Made by a program: the position numbers and the translations under genes. Below are positions 1 through 7,393 of a DNA stretch of 16,778 bases, in pieces. Under the pieces are notes generated by a model. The model was not told the origin of the DNA and searched no databases. It saw only the letters and a list, made by a program, of their open reading frames with translations. Every line of letters starts with the position of its first letter. The first letter of the stretch is position 1. The stretch comes from Clostridium sp. UBA5530 (GTDB lineage: Bacteria > Bacillota > Clostridia > Clostridiales > Clostridiaceae): contig DINW01000020.1 in the NCBI GenBank assembly GCA_002423705.1, positions 174 to 16,951 on the forward strand, given 5' to 3'.

Positions 1-585
1 TAAACAATAAGAAATTACTGATATGAATTCATTGAAAAAGTATTCAGCAGGTAAAATTTCTATTATTGGATCTTTAACAGGGGAAAATAACCAGTATTTG
101 TTTGAAAAAAGTATTGTGTGAAATATGGTAAAGATGTGTTGAAATTTTATTAATGATAATATAAATATAAAAGCAAAAATAATATAGCAGGACCATATAC
201 CATATAATAAAAAAGAAAAGTCACCATATTTTTTCATAGTAAATATACAGCATAAAATCATGTAAAGGCTAAGAAAGCATAAAAGTTTATCCTTTAAAAA
301 TAGTTCTTTCACTTCTTTAAAATGAATTAGACCTTCTTTAGAACAGGTGAAATTAGGTAGAGAGATAGTGGGAGGATTAGTGTGATTTATATAGTAAATT
401 AAAGTATCATAATTATTTTTAATAGATTCTTTAGATAAACCACTTGTGTGTTCTAAGGATAAACTATCAATATCTTTATAATAATTAGACTTTATGTTTA
501 CTGCTAAATATATACTTCCAGTAATTAAAAAAACAGTTACAGCAAGGGCACCTAAAAAAGTAAAATATCTGTAAATATTTATGAT
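1..585 (-). CDS. DUF1461 / TIGR01906-type integral membrane protein, 3' end beyond window, no standard start codon
   Basis: The minus strand is open from about 585 to the left edge, about 195 codons, with no stop. The translation has four hydrophobic stretches: one right after the N-terminus (around YFTFLGALAVTVFLITG), two in the middle separated by KKYGDFSF, and one starting at the window edge. A conserved-looking block reads FHTILFSNKYWLF, then SPVKDPIIEILPAEYFF, which I recognise as the DUF1461 / TIGR01906 membrane family; its function is unknown. Family members are only slightly longer, so little is missing. There is no ATG, GTG or TTG in frame before the first membrane segment. An AGGAG site (599-595) lies 8 bases ahead of an ATC codon at 585-583, so I place the start there provisionally. 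The next in-frame GTG would remove the first membrane segment and about a third of the protein. Either initiation is non-canonical or the start has mutated. The gene is divergent from groESL. Confidence 0.72.
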   Translation of the reverse strand, partial: MINIYRYFTFLGALAVTVFLITGSIYLAVNIKSNYYKDIDSLSLEHTSGLSKESIKNNYDTLIYYINHTNPPTISLPNFTCSKEGLIHFKEVKELFLKDKLLCFLSLYMILCCIFTMKKYGDFSFLLYGIWSCYIIFAFIFILSLIKFQHIFTIFHTILFSNKYWLFSPVKDPIIEILPAEYFFNEFISVISYCL

Positions 586-750
586 GAAATCATCTCCTAG
601 TATAGCTATAATACCTAAATAAGTATTGACTTAATAAGAAATAATTAATCATTTTTCACATATATATTGTAAAAAGGAGAAAAAGTAAGTATAGTATAGA
701 TATATTTAAATAATTGGTCTACATTGCCTTAAATGAAATTTTTAGATATT

Positions 751-794
751 TTGCTAAATTTGAAGAAGTTGTAATAATCATTTATCATTATACT
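751..794 (+). promoter_or_regulatory. Candidate groESL promoter region
   Basis: A TATACT hexamer at 789-794 lies just before the CIRCE operator and would put transcription start inside it, the usual arrangement for HrcA repression. No good -35 sits at 17 bases; TTGTAA at 769-774 is only 14 bases away. An alternative is TTGCTA (751-756) with the AT-rich segment around 772-779 as -10. A promoter must lie here, but the exact boxes are uncertain. Confidence 0.35.
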
Positions 795-798
795 TGTA

Positions 799-825
799 TT
801 AGCACTCAAAGATAATGAGTGCTAA
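799..825 (+). promoter_or_regulatory. CIRCE operator (HrcA binding site)
   Basis: The consensus inverted repeat is perfect: TTAGCACTC at 799-807, a 9-base spacer, and GAGTGCTAA at 817-825. CIRCE is the operator of the heat-shock repressor HrcA, which releases DNA when GroESL is titrated by unfolded protein. It lies 47 bases upstream of the groES start, so it is also in the 5' untranslated region of the operon mRNA. Confidence 0.97.
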
Positions 826-872
826 CAAAAAGTTAAAAATTAAATTTATCATAAATTTAAGGAGGGGTTTAA

Positions 873-1145
873 ATGAGTATTAGACCACTTGGAGACAGAG
901 TAGTTATTAAAAAATTAGAAGCAGAGGAAATGACTAAAGGCGGAATAATCCTAACAGGAAACGCTAAAGAGAGACCACAGGAAGCAGAAGTTGTGGCTGT
1001 AGGACCAGGAACTTCCGAAGTAAAGATGGAAGTAAAAATAGGAGACAAGGTTCTATTCTCTAAATATGCAGGAACAGAAGTTAAGCTTGATGGAGAAGAA
1101 TACACTATTTTAAAACAAGAAGACATATTAGCTATTGTTGAATAA
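873..1145 (+). CDS. groES: Co-chaperonin GroES (Hsp10)
   Basis: This 90-residue protein forms the seven-subunit lid of the GroEL folding chamber in the cytoplasm. It opens with the family signature IRPLGDRVVIKKLEAEE, followed by the mobile loop region (MTKGGIILTGNAKERPQEAEV, about residues 20-40) that contacts GroEL. It continues with VVAVGPG and ends with EYTILKQEDILAIVE. It is a few residues shorter than the usual 94-95, without any visible disruption. The start is set by a very strong AAGGAGGGG site about 7 bases upstream. It lies directly behind the CIRCE operator and 19 bases before groEL, so the two are one HrcA-regulated heat-shock operon. Confidence 0.98.
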   Translation: MSIRPLGDRVVIKKLEAEEMTKGGIILTGNAKERPQEAEVVAVGPGTSEVKMEVKIGDKVLFSKYAGTEVKLDGEEYTILKQEDILAIVE

Positions 1146-1164
1146 AATAAGGAGGTATTGAGTT

Positions 1165-2790
1165 ATGGCAAAGAGTATAATTTTTGGAGAAGAAGCTAGA
1201 AGATCTATGCAAAAAGGAGTGGATACTTTAGCTGATACAGTAAAGGTAACTTTAGGACCAAAGGGAAGAAACGTAGTTTTAGATAAAAAATTTGGATCAC
1301 CACTAATAACTAACGACGGTGTAACTATAGCTAGAGAAATAGAATTAGAAGATCCATATGAAAATATGGGAGCTCAACTAGTTAAAGAAGTAGCAACAAA
1401 GACTAATGATGTTGCAGGAGATGGAACTACAACAGCTACATTGCTTGCACAAGCTATAATAAGAGAAGGATTAAAGAATGTTACAGCTGGTGCAAACCCA
1501 ATGATGATAAGAAATGGTATAAGAATAGCTGTAGAAAAGGCTGTTGAAGAAATTAGAGGAATTTCTAAACCAGTAGAAGGCAAAGAGGACATAGCTAGAG
1601 TTGCTGCTATTTCATCAGCAGATGAAGAAATAGGTAAGCTAATAGCAGATGCTATGGAAAGAGTAGGCAATGAAGGTGTTATCACTGTTGAAGAATCTAA
1701 ATCCATGGGAACTGAATTAGATGTTGTTGAAGGAATGCAGTTTGATAGGGGTTACTTATCTGCTTATATGGTAACAGACACAGAAAAGATGGAAGCTACA
1801 TTAGACAATCCATATATATTAATCACAGACAAGAAGATAACCAATATACAAGATTTACTTCCAATCCTTGAGCAAATAGTTCAACAAGGAAGAAAACTTC
1901 TTATAATAGCAGAAGATATTGAAGGAGAAGCTTTAGCAACTTTAGTTGTTAATAAGCTAAGAGGAACCTTCACTTGTGTTGCTGTTAAGGCGCCAGGCTT
2001 TGGAGATAGAAGAAAAGAAATGCTTCAAGATATAGCTATATTGACTGGTGGAACAGTTATATCAGAAGAATTAGGAAAAGACCTAAAGGATATATCTCTA
2101 GACGCTTTAGGAACTGCTGAAAGCATAAAGGTTACTAAAGAAAATACTACTGTAGTTAATGGTAGAGGAGATAAAACTGAAATTAAGAACAGAGTTCATC
2201 AAATAAGAGTTCAATTAGAAGAAACAACTTCTGAATTTGATAAAGAAAAGCTACAAGAAAGATTAGCTAAAATAGCTGGTGGAGTAGCTGTTATAAAGGT
2301 AGGAGCTGCTACAGAAACAGAACTTAAGGAGAAGAAGCTAAGAATAGAAGATGCTTTAGCGGCAACAAAGGCAGCTGTTGAAGAAGGTATAGTTGCAGGT
2401 GGTGGAACTGCTTTCGTAACTGTATTAGATAAAGTACAAAACCTTACAACTGAAAATCAAGATGCTCAACTTGGTATCAATATAATAGCTAAAGCTTTAG
2501 AAGAGCCAATGAGACAAATAGCAATAAATGCTGGAGTTGAAGGTTCTGTTATCATAGAAAAGGTAAGAAACAGTGAAGTTGGAGTAGGATATGATGCTTT
2601 AAAAGGAACTTATGTAAATATGATAAAAGCAGGAATTGTAGATCCAACTAAGGTTGCAAGATCAGCTCTTCAAAATGCTGCATCAGTAGCATCAACTTTC
2701 TTAACTACAGAAGCTGCTGTATGCGATTTACCAGAAAAGAATCCAGCACCAGTTCCAGCACCAGGAATGGGAATGGATGGAATGTACTAA
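1165..2790 (+). CDS. groEL: Chaperonin GroEL (Hsp60)
   Basis: This 541-residue ATP-driven folding chaperone forms the double-ring cytosolic chamber capped by GroES. The sequence is full length and colinear with the family: TLGPKGRNVVLDKKFGSP near residue 30, the ATP-site motif AGDGTTTATLL with catalytic Asp86, the apical-domain segment near DRGYLSAYMVTDTEKMEA, and RIEDALAATKAAVEEG with Asp396, the equivalent of the hydrolysis aspartate, followed by VAGGGTAF. The C-terminal tail is short (PAPGMGMDGMY) instead of a long Gly-Gly-Met repeat. An AAGGAGG site about 7 bases upstream fixes the start. It is co-transcribed with groES under CIRCE control and is followed by a hairpin terminator. Confidence 0.99.
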   Translation: MAKSIIFGEEARRSMQKGVDTLADTVKVTLGPKGRNVVLDKKFGSPLITNDGVTIAREIELEDPYENMGAQLVKEVATKTNDVAGDGTTTATLLAQAIIREGLKNVTAGANPMMIRNGIRIAVEKAVEEIRGISKPVEGKEDIARVAAISSADEEIGKLIADAMERVGNEGVITVEESKSMGTELDVVEGMQFDRGYLSAYMVTDTEKMEATLDNPYILITDKKITNIQDLLPILEQIVQQGRKLLIIAEDIEGEALATLVVNKLRGTFTCVAVKAPGFGDRRKEMLQDIAILTGGTVISEELGKDLKDISLDALGTAESIKVTKENTTVVNGRGDKTEIKNRVHQIRVQLEETTSEFDKEKLQERLAKIAGGVAVIKVGAATETELKEKKLRIEDALAATKAAVEEGIVAGGGTAFVTVLDKVQNLTTENQDAQLGINIIAKALEEPMRQIAINAGVEGSVIIEKVRNSEVGVGYDALKGTYVNMIKAGIVDPTKVARSALQNAASVASTFLTTEAAVCDLPEKNPAPVPAPGMGMDGMY

Positions 2791-2818
2791 AAACAATAAA
2801 TGTAGAAATAACTTTTTT

Positions 2819-2860
2819 AGGCGATCTTACTTATGTAGGACCGCCTAATTTCTTTGTTTT
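2819..2860 (+). terminator. Intrinsic terminator of groESL
   Basis: Arms at 2819-2830 (AGGCGATCTTAC) and 2835-2846 (GTAGGACCGCCT) pair over 12 positions with one A-C mismatch and one G-T wobble around a TTAT loop. A T-rich run (AATTTCTTTGTTTT) follows. It begins 28 bases after the groEL stop and should separate groESL from the pilus operon. Confidence 0.85.
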
Positions 2861-3028
2861 ATCTCATGTCTGTCTCCTACAACACGCCACACTTTTTAGA
2901 CTAAATATTAGTTGAACTTCATATTAAAATAGATTTCAGTATTGAAATATTTGGCACTTAGTTTTTCATAGGTAATTAATAACATCTCACTACAGCTTTT
3001 CTACAATTTGGTATTCGAAATGAATTAA

Positions 3029-3080
3029 TTGGCAAAAATAATGTTAAAATATATTACAAATTCAAATAAAGGCATATAAT
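3029..3080 (+). promoter_or_regulatory. Candidate promoter(s) of the pilus operon
   Basis: Two overlapping possibilities exist. TTGGCA (3029-3034) is followed after exactly 17 bases by TATTAC (3052-3057). A perfect TATAAT (3075-3080) lies further on, flanked by GGCA and TGCC as a small inverted repeat, but with no good -35 upstream. Either would give a leader of roughly 90-115 bases that includes the 25-base palindrome. Confidence 0.35.
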
Positions 3081-3115
3081 TGCCCTATGATGGTAAATTT
3101 TAGAATAAATAATAA

Positions 3116-3140
3116 AATTAAAACAAAATTTGTTTTAATT
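3116..3140. repeat. 25-base perfect palindrome upstream of pilD
   Basis: Twelve-base arms (AATTAAAACAAA at 3116-3127 and its exact complement at 3129-3140) surround one central base. It ends 38 bases before the pilD start. The symmetry suits a dimeric regulator's operator, although AT-rich clostridial spacers produce such palindromes more easily than balanced DNA. It is not a terminator: the arms are AT-only apart from one C/G pair. Confidence 0.6.
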
Positions 3141-3178
3141 AAATTTAAAATTGATTTAGATTTAAAAAGGGAGAAAAA

Positions 3179-3940
3179 ATGTGGTTCTCATTTTTAGCAT
3201 TAGGTTTAGTCATAGGAAGCTTTATCAATGTATGTATATATAGAATACCTAAAGAACAGTCTATATTGTATCCACCATCCACTTGTCCTAACTGTCACAA
3301 TGAAATAAAATGGTACGATTTAATACCAGTACTAAGCTATATAATGCTGAAAGGGAAATGTAGGCATTGTAAAGAGAAAATATCTATAAGATATCCATTG
3401 ATAGAAATTTTCACAGCAACTATTTTTATTTTAATATATATAAAGTTTAATATTTCTTATATAACTATAAAATATTTAGTTTTAATTATATTCCTTGAAA
3501 TTATAGCTTTTATAGATTTGGAAAATATGGAGTTTTCCAGTATACTCAGCTACTTAGCTATATTTACGGGAATATTGTTGTCTTTAGGTGAAATAATTTT
3601 ATTAGGAAGCTCTATAAAGGAATATATTTTAGGCGGGATAATACCATCAGGACTTATGTACATCATAGCTAAAATAACTAAGGGTTTTGGAGAAGGAGAT
3701 GTAGATGCACTGATAATTGTTGGAGTATTTATGGGACTGAAATTAGGACTAATTGCTCTATTTTTATCCATAGTAATAGGTGGAGCAATAGCAGTGGTTA
3801 TAATCTTAAGAAAAAATCATGAAAAGGCCATGGCCTTTGTACCCTGCATTTTTTTAGGCACATTGGTTGCAGTTTTTTATGGCAGCAGTGTTATTTATCT
3901 ATTACAGTCTATTCCCCTTATGCTGAATATAGTACAATAA
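3179..3940 (+). CDS. pilD: Prepilin peptidase / N-methyltransferase (A24 family)
   Basis: This 253-residue polytopic membrane enzyme cleaves type III leader peptides after Gly and methylates the new N-terminus of prepilins; all four prepilins in this operon are likely substrates. The N-terminal part has the typical GSFINVCIYRIP segment (13-24) and a zinc-type four-cysteine domain, CPNC (36-39) and CRHC (61-64). The two catalytic aspartates of this aspartyl protease family are visible: Asp113 in FIDLENMEF and Asp174 in the GEGD motif (171-174). The rest is a series of hydrophobic helices. A GGGAG site 5 bases upstream sets the start. It is the first gene of the operon and is followed by pilB after 24 bases. 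The segment after Asp113 lacks the common IPD, a minor variation. Confidence 0.95.
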   Translation: MWFSFLALGLVIGSFINVCIYRIPKEQSILYPPSTCPNCHNEIKWYDLIPVLSYIMLKGKCRHCKEKISIRYPLIEIFTATIFILIYIKFNISYITIKYLVLIIFLEIIAFIDLENMEFSSILSYLAIFTGILLSLGEIILLGSSIKEYILGGIIPSGLMYIIAKITKGFGEGDVDALIIVGVFMGLKLGLIALFLSIVIGGAIAVVIILRKNHEKAMAFVPCIFLGTLVAVFYGSSVIYLLQSIPLMLNIVQ

Positions 3941-3964
3941 TTTAAAATTTAAGGAGATTTCTCT

Positions 3965-5659
3965 ATGAAAATGGGATTAAAAAAACGATTAGGTGATATG
4001 CTGCTGGAAGAAAAAAAGATAAATATATCTCAACTAAAGGTAATGCTAGAAAAACAAAGAATTTCGGGAAAGAAGCTAGGAGAAATTCTCATTGAAGAAA
4101 AACTTATGACAGAAGAGGAGATAATTGGGGTATTAGAAAAGCAACTAGGTATAGAACGGATTAATCTAGATTTGATAAGTGTAAATGATAAGGTTATAGC
4201 TTTATTACCAGAGGCTGTTTGCTCCAAGTATGAGCTTATTCCCTTTTCTATGGAGGAGGGTGTCATAAAGGTTGCCATGTGGGATCCTTTAAATATATTT
4301 GCCATAGATGACATAGTAATAGCTACAGGACTCACAGTTGAGCCATATATATGTGCTAGAAGAGATATAAAAAGATCAATAGAAAAACATTACTCCAATC
4401 AACAGGTAATAAAGGCTGCAGAGGAACTATCAAAGGAAAAACAGGGAACTGTAAAGATATCAGCTAAATCAATAGAAACAGAATTTGACGATATAAAAAA
4501 TGCACCAGTGGTAAAGATGGTAGATTATTTGATTAAGAGTGCCATTGATGTAAAAGCCAGTGATATACACATAGAACCCTATGAAAATAACATTAGAATT
4601 AGATATAGAATAGATGGAGAGCTTCATCAAGTATCAACCATTTCAATAGATGCTCTTCAGGCTTTGGTTACAAGAATAAAGATTTTATCAAATCTAAATA
4701 TAGCTGAAAAAAGATTACCTCAGGATGGAAGAATAATCATGACTGTTGGAGATAAGAATGTAGACTTAAGGGTGTCTATTCTTCCTATGATTTCAGGTGA
4801 AAAAGTTGTTATAAGAATATTGGACAAAGAATCCTATGATATATCTAAGGAATCTTTGGGATTAAGTCCTATGGAAATGGAAACTGTGAACAGAATAGTT
4901 GGAGAACCCTATGGAATAATTTTGGTTACAGGACCTACAGGCAGTGGAAAGTCCACTACATTATATTCTTTATTAAAAGACCTAAACACAGAAAATAAAA
5001 ACATAATAACCATAGAAGATCCTGTGGAATACACCATGGAAGGAATAAACCAAGTAAATGTAAACAGTAAGATAGGCTTGAATTTTGCCAGTGGACTAAG
5101 ATCTATATTAAGGCAAGATCCTGATATAGTTATGATTGGCGAGATTAGAGATGGAGAAACAGCAGAGATAGCTATAAGAGCAGCTATAACTGGACATTTA
5201 GTCCTAAGCACTCTACATACTAATGATGCACCATCCTCTATGGTAAGACTTACAGATATGGGCATAGAGCCTTATTTGGTGGCTACTGCTATAACGGGAG
5301 TCATAGCCCAAAGGCTTGTAAGAAGAATATGCCCCAAATGCAGATATGACTATGAAGCTGAAGAATATGAAAAAAGACTTTTAAACATTGATGAAGAAGA
5401 AAAGCTCATATTAGCTAAGGGGAAAGGTTGTCCTTATTGTAATGGTACGGGGTATGTGGGAAGAGTTGGAGTTTATGAAATAATGGAGATAACCCCAGGG
5501 CATAGGAAGATTATAGCTAAAAACCCAGGAATAGAAGCCTTAAGGCAGGTAGCTATAAAAAATGGAATGAAGCCATTAGCTTTAAGCTGTAGAGATCATG
5601 TTCTAAGTAGAACAACTACCTTAGATGAAATGATGAAAATTGCATATCTAAGAGATTAG
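3965..5659 (+). CDS. pilB: Type IV pilus extension ATPase PilB (GspE family)
   Basis: This 564-residue cytoplasmic hexameric motor powers pilin extraction and fibre assembly by acting on PilC. The N-terminal part (about 1-150) is the GspE/PilB N-terminal domain (LGDMLLEEKKINISQLKVML). The ATPase core contains the Walker A box GPTGSGKS (323-330), the Asp box ITIEDPVEY, the Walker B box DPDIVMIGEIRD (385-396, catalytic Glu393) and the His box TGHLVLSTLHTNDA. A zinc-binding CPKC (456-459) and CPYC (489-492) pair marks this as an assembly ATPase of the PilB/GspE kind, since PilT lacks it. AAGGAG lies 8 bases before the start; an in-frame ATG two codons later is a possible alternative. The stop is 12 bases before pilC. 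Confidence 0.97.
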   Translation: MKMGLKKRLGDMLLEEKKINISQLKVMLEKQRISGKKLGEILIEEKLMTEEEIIGVLEKQLGIERINLDLISVNDKVIALLPEAVCSKYELIPFSMEEGVIKVAMWDPLNIFAIDDIVIATGLTVEPYICARRDIKRSIEKHYSNQQVIKAAEELSKEKQGTVKISAKSIETEFDDIKNAPVVKMVDYLIKSAIDVKASDIHIEPYENNIRIRYRIDGELHQVSTISIDALQALVTRIKILSNLNIAEKRLPQDGRIIMTVGDKNVDLRVSILPMISGEKVVIRILDKESYDISKESLGLSPMEMETVNRIVGEPYGIILVTGPTGSGKSTTLYSLLKDLNTENKNIITIEDPVEYTMEGINQVNVNSKIGLNFASGLRSILRQDPDIVMIGEIRDGETAEIAIRAAITGHLVLSTLHTNDAPSSMVRLTDMGIEPYLVATAITGVIAQRLVRRICPKCRYDYEAEEYEKRLLNIDEEEKLILAKGKGCPYCNGTGYVGRVGVYEIMEITPGHRKIIAKNPGIEALRQVAIKNGMKPLALSCRDHVLSRTTTLDEMMKIAYLRD

Positions 5660-5671
5660 AGGGAGAGGGTT

Positions 5672-6880
5672 ATGACAGTTTACAAATATAAAGCCGTAAA
5701 TGAAAGTGGAGAAAAATTAGAAGGTGTATATAGTGCCTCTTCTAAAGAGGGTGTATTTGAGATGATAAGCTCAAATAAATATTATCCTGTATTGGTTGAG
5801 GAAGTTAGAGAGGATGATGTGGCCTTTAGCTTTAAAAACCGTAAAAAGGTAAAATCTAAGGACATAGCAGTCTTTTGTAGGCAATTTTACACCATGTTTG
5901 AAGCAGGGCTTTCCATAAATAATTGCCTTAGCATATTAAAGGATCAGATAAGCAATAAGAAACTTAGAGAAGCAGTTGCCTTGGTGGAGGAGAAAGTAAA
6001 AAAAGGCGAAACAATGGCAGGGGCTATGGAAGGTATGGAAAAGATTTTTCCACCTTTATTGGTTAATATGATAGCCTCGGGAGAAGCCAGTGGAACCTTA
6101 GATCAGATAATGTTCAGAATGTCCGCTTATTATGCAAGAGAAGATAAAATAACCAGTAAAATTAAAAGTGCCATGATATATCCCATAGTTCTTGCAGTGG
6201 TATCTATAGTTGTAATAACCTTCCTGCTCATCTTTGTAATGCCAATGTTTGTTTCCATGTTTGAAGAAAGCGGAACAGATTTACCAGGGGTAACTAAATT
6301 AGTGTTAGGAATCAGTGGAGCTATAACTAACTATTGGTACACAATAATTTTAGTAGTTGGTACCATAGTATTTTTTATAAAAGCTTATATCAAAAGCCCA
6401 AAGGGCAGAGTAAATATAGATGAACTAAAGCTTAAGATGCCTATAATAAAAAGGCTCAATGAAAAACTAGTGGTTTCTAGATTTACTAGGACCTTATCCA
6501 CCTTACTAGCTAGTGGAATATCTTTAATACAAGGACTTTTTATAGTGTCTTCCGTAGTGAGCAATAAGGTGGCAGAAGAAGCCATATTATCAATAAGAGA
6601 GAATATGCTTAAGGGGGGAACCTTAGGAGAAGAAATAAGGGAGAAAAAAATATTTCCTATTATGCTATCTTCTATGGTTTCTATAGGAGAAGAGTCAGGG
6701 CAGTTGGATGAAATATTGAATAAAACTGCAGACTTTTACGATGAGGAGCTAGAGCGAGAGATACAGAACGTAACTGCCCTAATAGAACCTCTTATGATAG
6801 TTATAATGGGGGTGGTTGTAGGAATATTAATTCTATCAATAATCTTGCCAATGTTTAATATGTATAGCATTGTGCAATAA
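5672..6880 (+). CDS. pilC: Type IV pilus inner-membrane platform protein PilC (GspF family)
   Basis: This 402-residue membrane protein is the platform on which PilB acts and through which pilins are fed into the fibre. It has the family layout: a short N-terminal region, two repeated T2SSF domains (about 67-190 and 270-395, each with an FTR/CRQFYTMFEAG-like start: CRQFYTMFEAGLSINNCL and SRFTRTLSTLLASGISLIQGL), and three membrane segments at about 167-195, 220-240 and 369-396. Conserved GEASGTLD and GEESGQLDEIL occur at equivalent places in the two halves. Length is normal. It starts 12 bases after pilB with a GGGAGAGGG site. The stop is 40 bases before pilA. Confidence 0.96.
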   Translation: MTVYKYKAVNESGEKLEGVYSASSKEGVFEMISSNKYYPVLVEEVREDDVAFSFKNRKKVKSKDIAVFCRQFYTMFEAGLSINNCLSILKDQISNKKLREAVALVEEKVKKGETMAGAMEGMEKIFPPLLVNMIASGEASGTLDQIMFRMSAYYAREDKITSKIKSAMIYPIVLAVVSIVVITFLLIFVMPMFVSMFEESGTDLPGVTKLVLGISGAITNYWYTIILVVGTIVFFIKAYIKSPKGRVNIDELKLKMPIIKRLNEKLVVSRFTRTLSTLLASGISLIQGLFIVSSVVSNKVAEEAILSIRENMLKGGTLGEEIREKKIFPIMLSSMVSIGEESGQLDEILNKTADFYDEELEREIQNVTALIEPLMIVIMGVVVGILILSIILPMFNMYSIVQ

Positions 6881-6920
6881 TTATATGTAAAATATTTAAA
6901 TTTAAGGAGGAATATTAATA

Positions 6921-7319
6921 ATGAACAATACTTTAGTAAAAAAGAAAAGAAAAGGGTTTACATTAATAGAACTTATCATAGTACTAGCAGTAATGGCTAT
7001 AATAGCAGCCATAGCAATACCAAGCTTTAGTGCAATAAGAGATAATGCAGCGACAAAGGCAGATGATCAGAGTTTGGAAACTGCTAAAAGAACAGCACTA
7101 ATGTTGGCTGCAGATGGAACAATAACAGAAGGTACATTCACTATTACACCTGGAAAACCAGCTACAGCTGTGAAGGATCCTGTAAATGCTACAGAATCAG
7201 GCAAATTAGCTAACTCTATAACATTAGAAAGCTTGAAAGTTTCAACACATACAGGCATTCAAATAGAGGTAGGGGCTGATGGGAAATTGGTAGATGCAGG
7301 ATGTAAACTGTTACCATAG
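6921..7319 (+). CDS. pilA: Major type IV pilin precursor PilA
   Basis: This 132-residue prepilin has a 12-residue basic leader (MNNTLVKKKRKG), PilD cleavage between Gly12 and Phe13, and mature residues FTLIEL with Glu5 needed for assembly. A hydrophobic helix follows (LIIVLAVMAIIAAIAIPSF). The mature protein is about 120 residues, with a Thr/Ala/Lys-rich small globular part and a single cysteine near the end (GCKLLP), so the usual Gram-negative disulfide loop is absent. It has the strongest ribosome binding site of the pilus genes, AAGGAGG, 10 bases before the ATG, and a stable hairpin after its stop. Both fit the high output expected of a major pilin. Its position beside pilB and pilC supports the major-pilin assignment, but abundance cannot be seen from sequence. 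Confidence 0.9.
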   Translation: MNNTLVKKKRKGFTLIELIIVLAVMAIIAAIAIPSFSAIRDNAATKADDQSLETAKRTALMLAADGTITEGTFTITPGKPATAVKDPVNATESGKLANSITLESLKVSTHTGIQIEVGADGKLVDAGCKLLP

Positions 7320-7337
7320 AACTATAATATTATTATC

Positions 7338-7365
7338 AGTGTAAAGCCTTTTTAGGCTTTACACT
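7338..7365 (+). terminator. Hairpin between pilA and pilM, likely partial terminator or mRNA stabiliser
   Basis: AGTGTAAAGCCT (7338-7349) and its exact complement AGGCTTTACACT (7354-7365) form a perfect 12-bp stem with a TTTT loop. Only TTACC follows, not a proper T-run, so termination should be weak. It begins 19 bases after the pilA stop and ends 28 bases before pilM. Such a site usually raises the first gene's transcript over the downstream ones. Confidence 0.7.
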
Positions 7366-7393
7366 TTACCTATACATAGAAAGGAGAATTAAG

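Larger units (their letters stand above)
2861..3178. other. Non-coding region between groEL terminator and pilus operon
   Basis: No convincing gene lies here on either strand; the reading frames are short and lack ribosome binding sites. The right half carries promoter-like boxes and a 25-base palindrome, listed separately. I searched by eye for a cyclic-di-GMP riboswitch, which controls pili in some clostridia, and saw neither a GEMM-I core nor a c-di-GMP-II core. The left half (about 2861-3020) shows nothing I can name. Confidence 0.6.

Noticed and set aside
1374..1706. Long minus-strand frames opposite groEL, pilB, pilA, pilM and others
   Set aside because: They are Ser/Ile/Leu-rich antisense shadows of strongly conserved genes, without binding sites or recognisable motifs.
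2721..2915. Plus-strand frame of 64 codons overlapping the end of groEL
   Set aside because: It is out of frame with groEL, runs through the terminator hairpin, and has no ribosome binding site.
2910..2990. Minus-strand frame of about 25 codons in the groEL-pilD spacer
   Set aside because: There is no ribosome binding site, the composition is AT-driven, and no similarity is recognised.
2861..3178. Cyclic-di-GMP riboswitch ahead of the pilus operon
   Set aside because: It was looked for because such switches control pili in some clostridia. Neither a GEMM-I nor a c-di-GMP-II core is visible.
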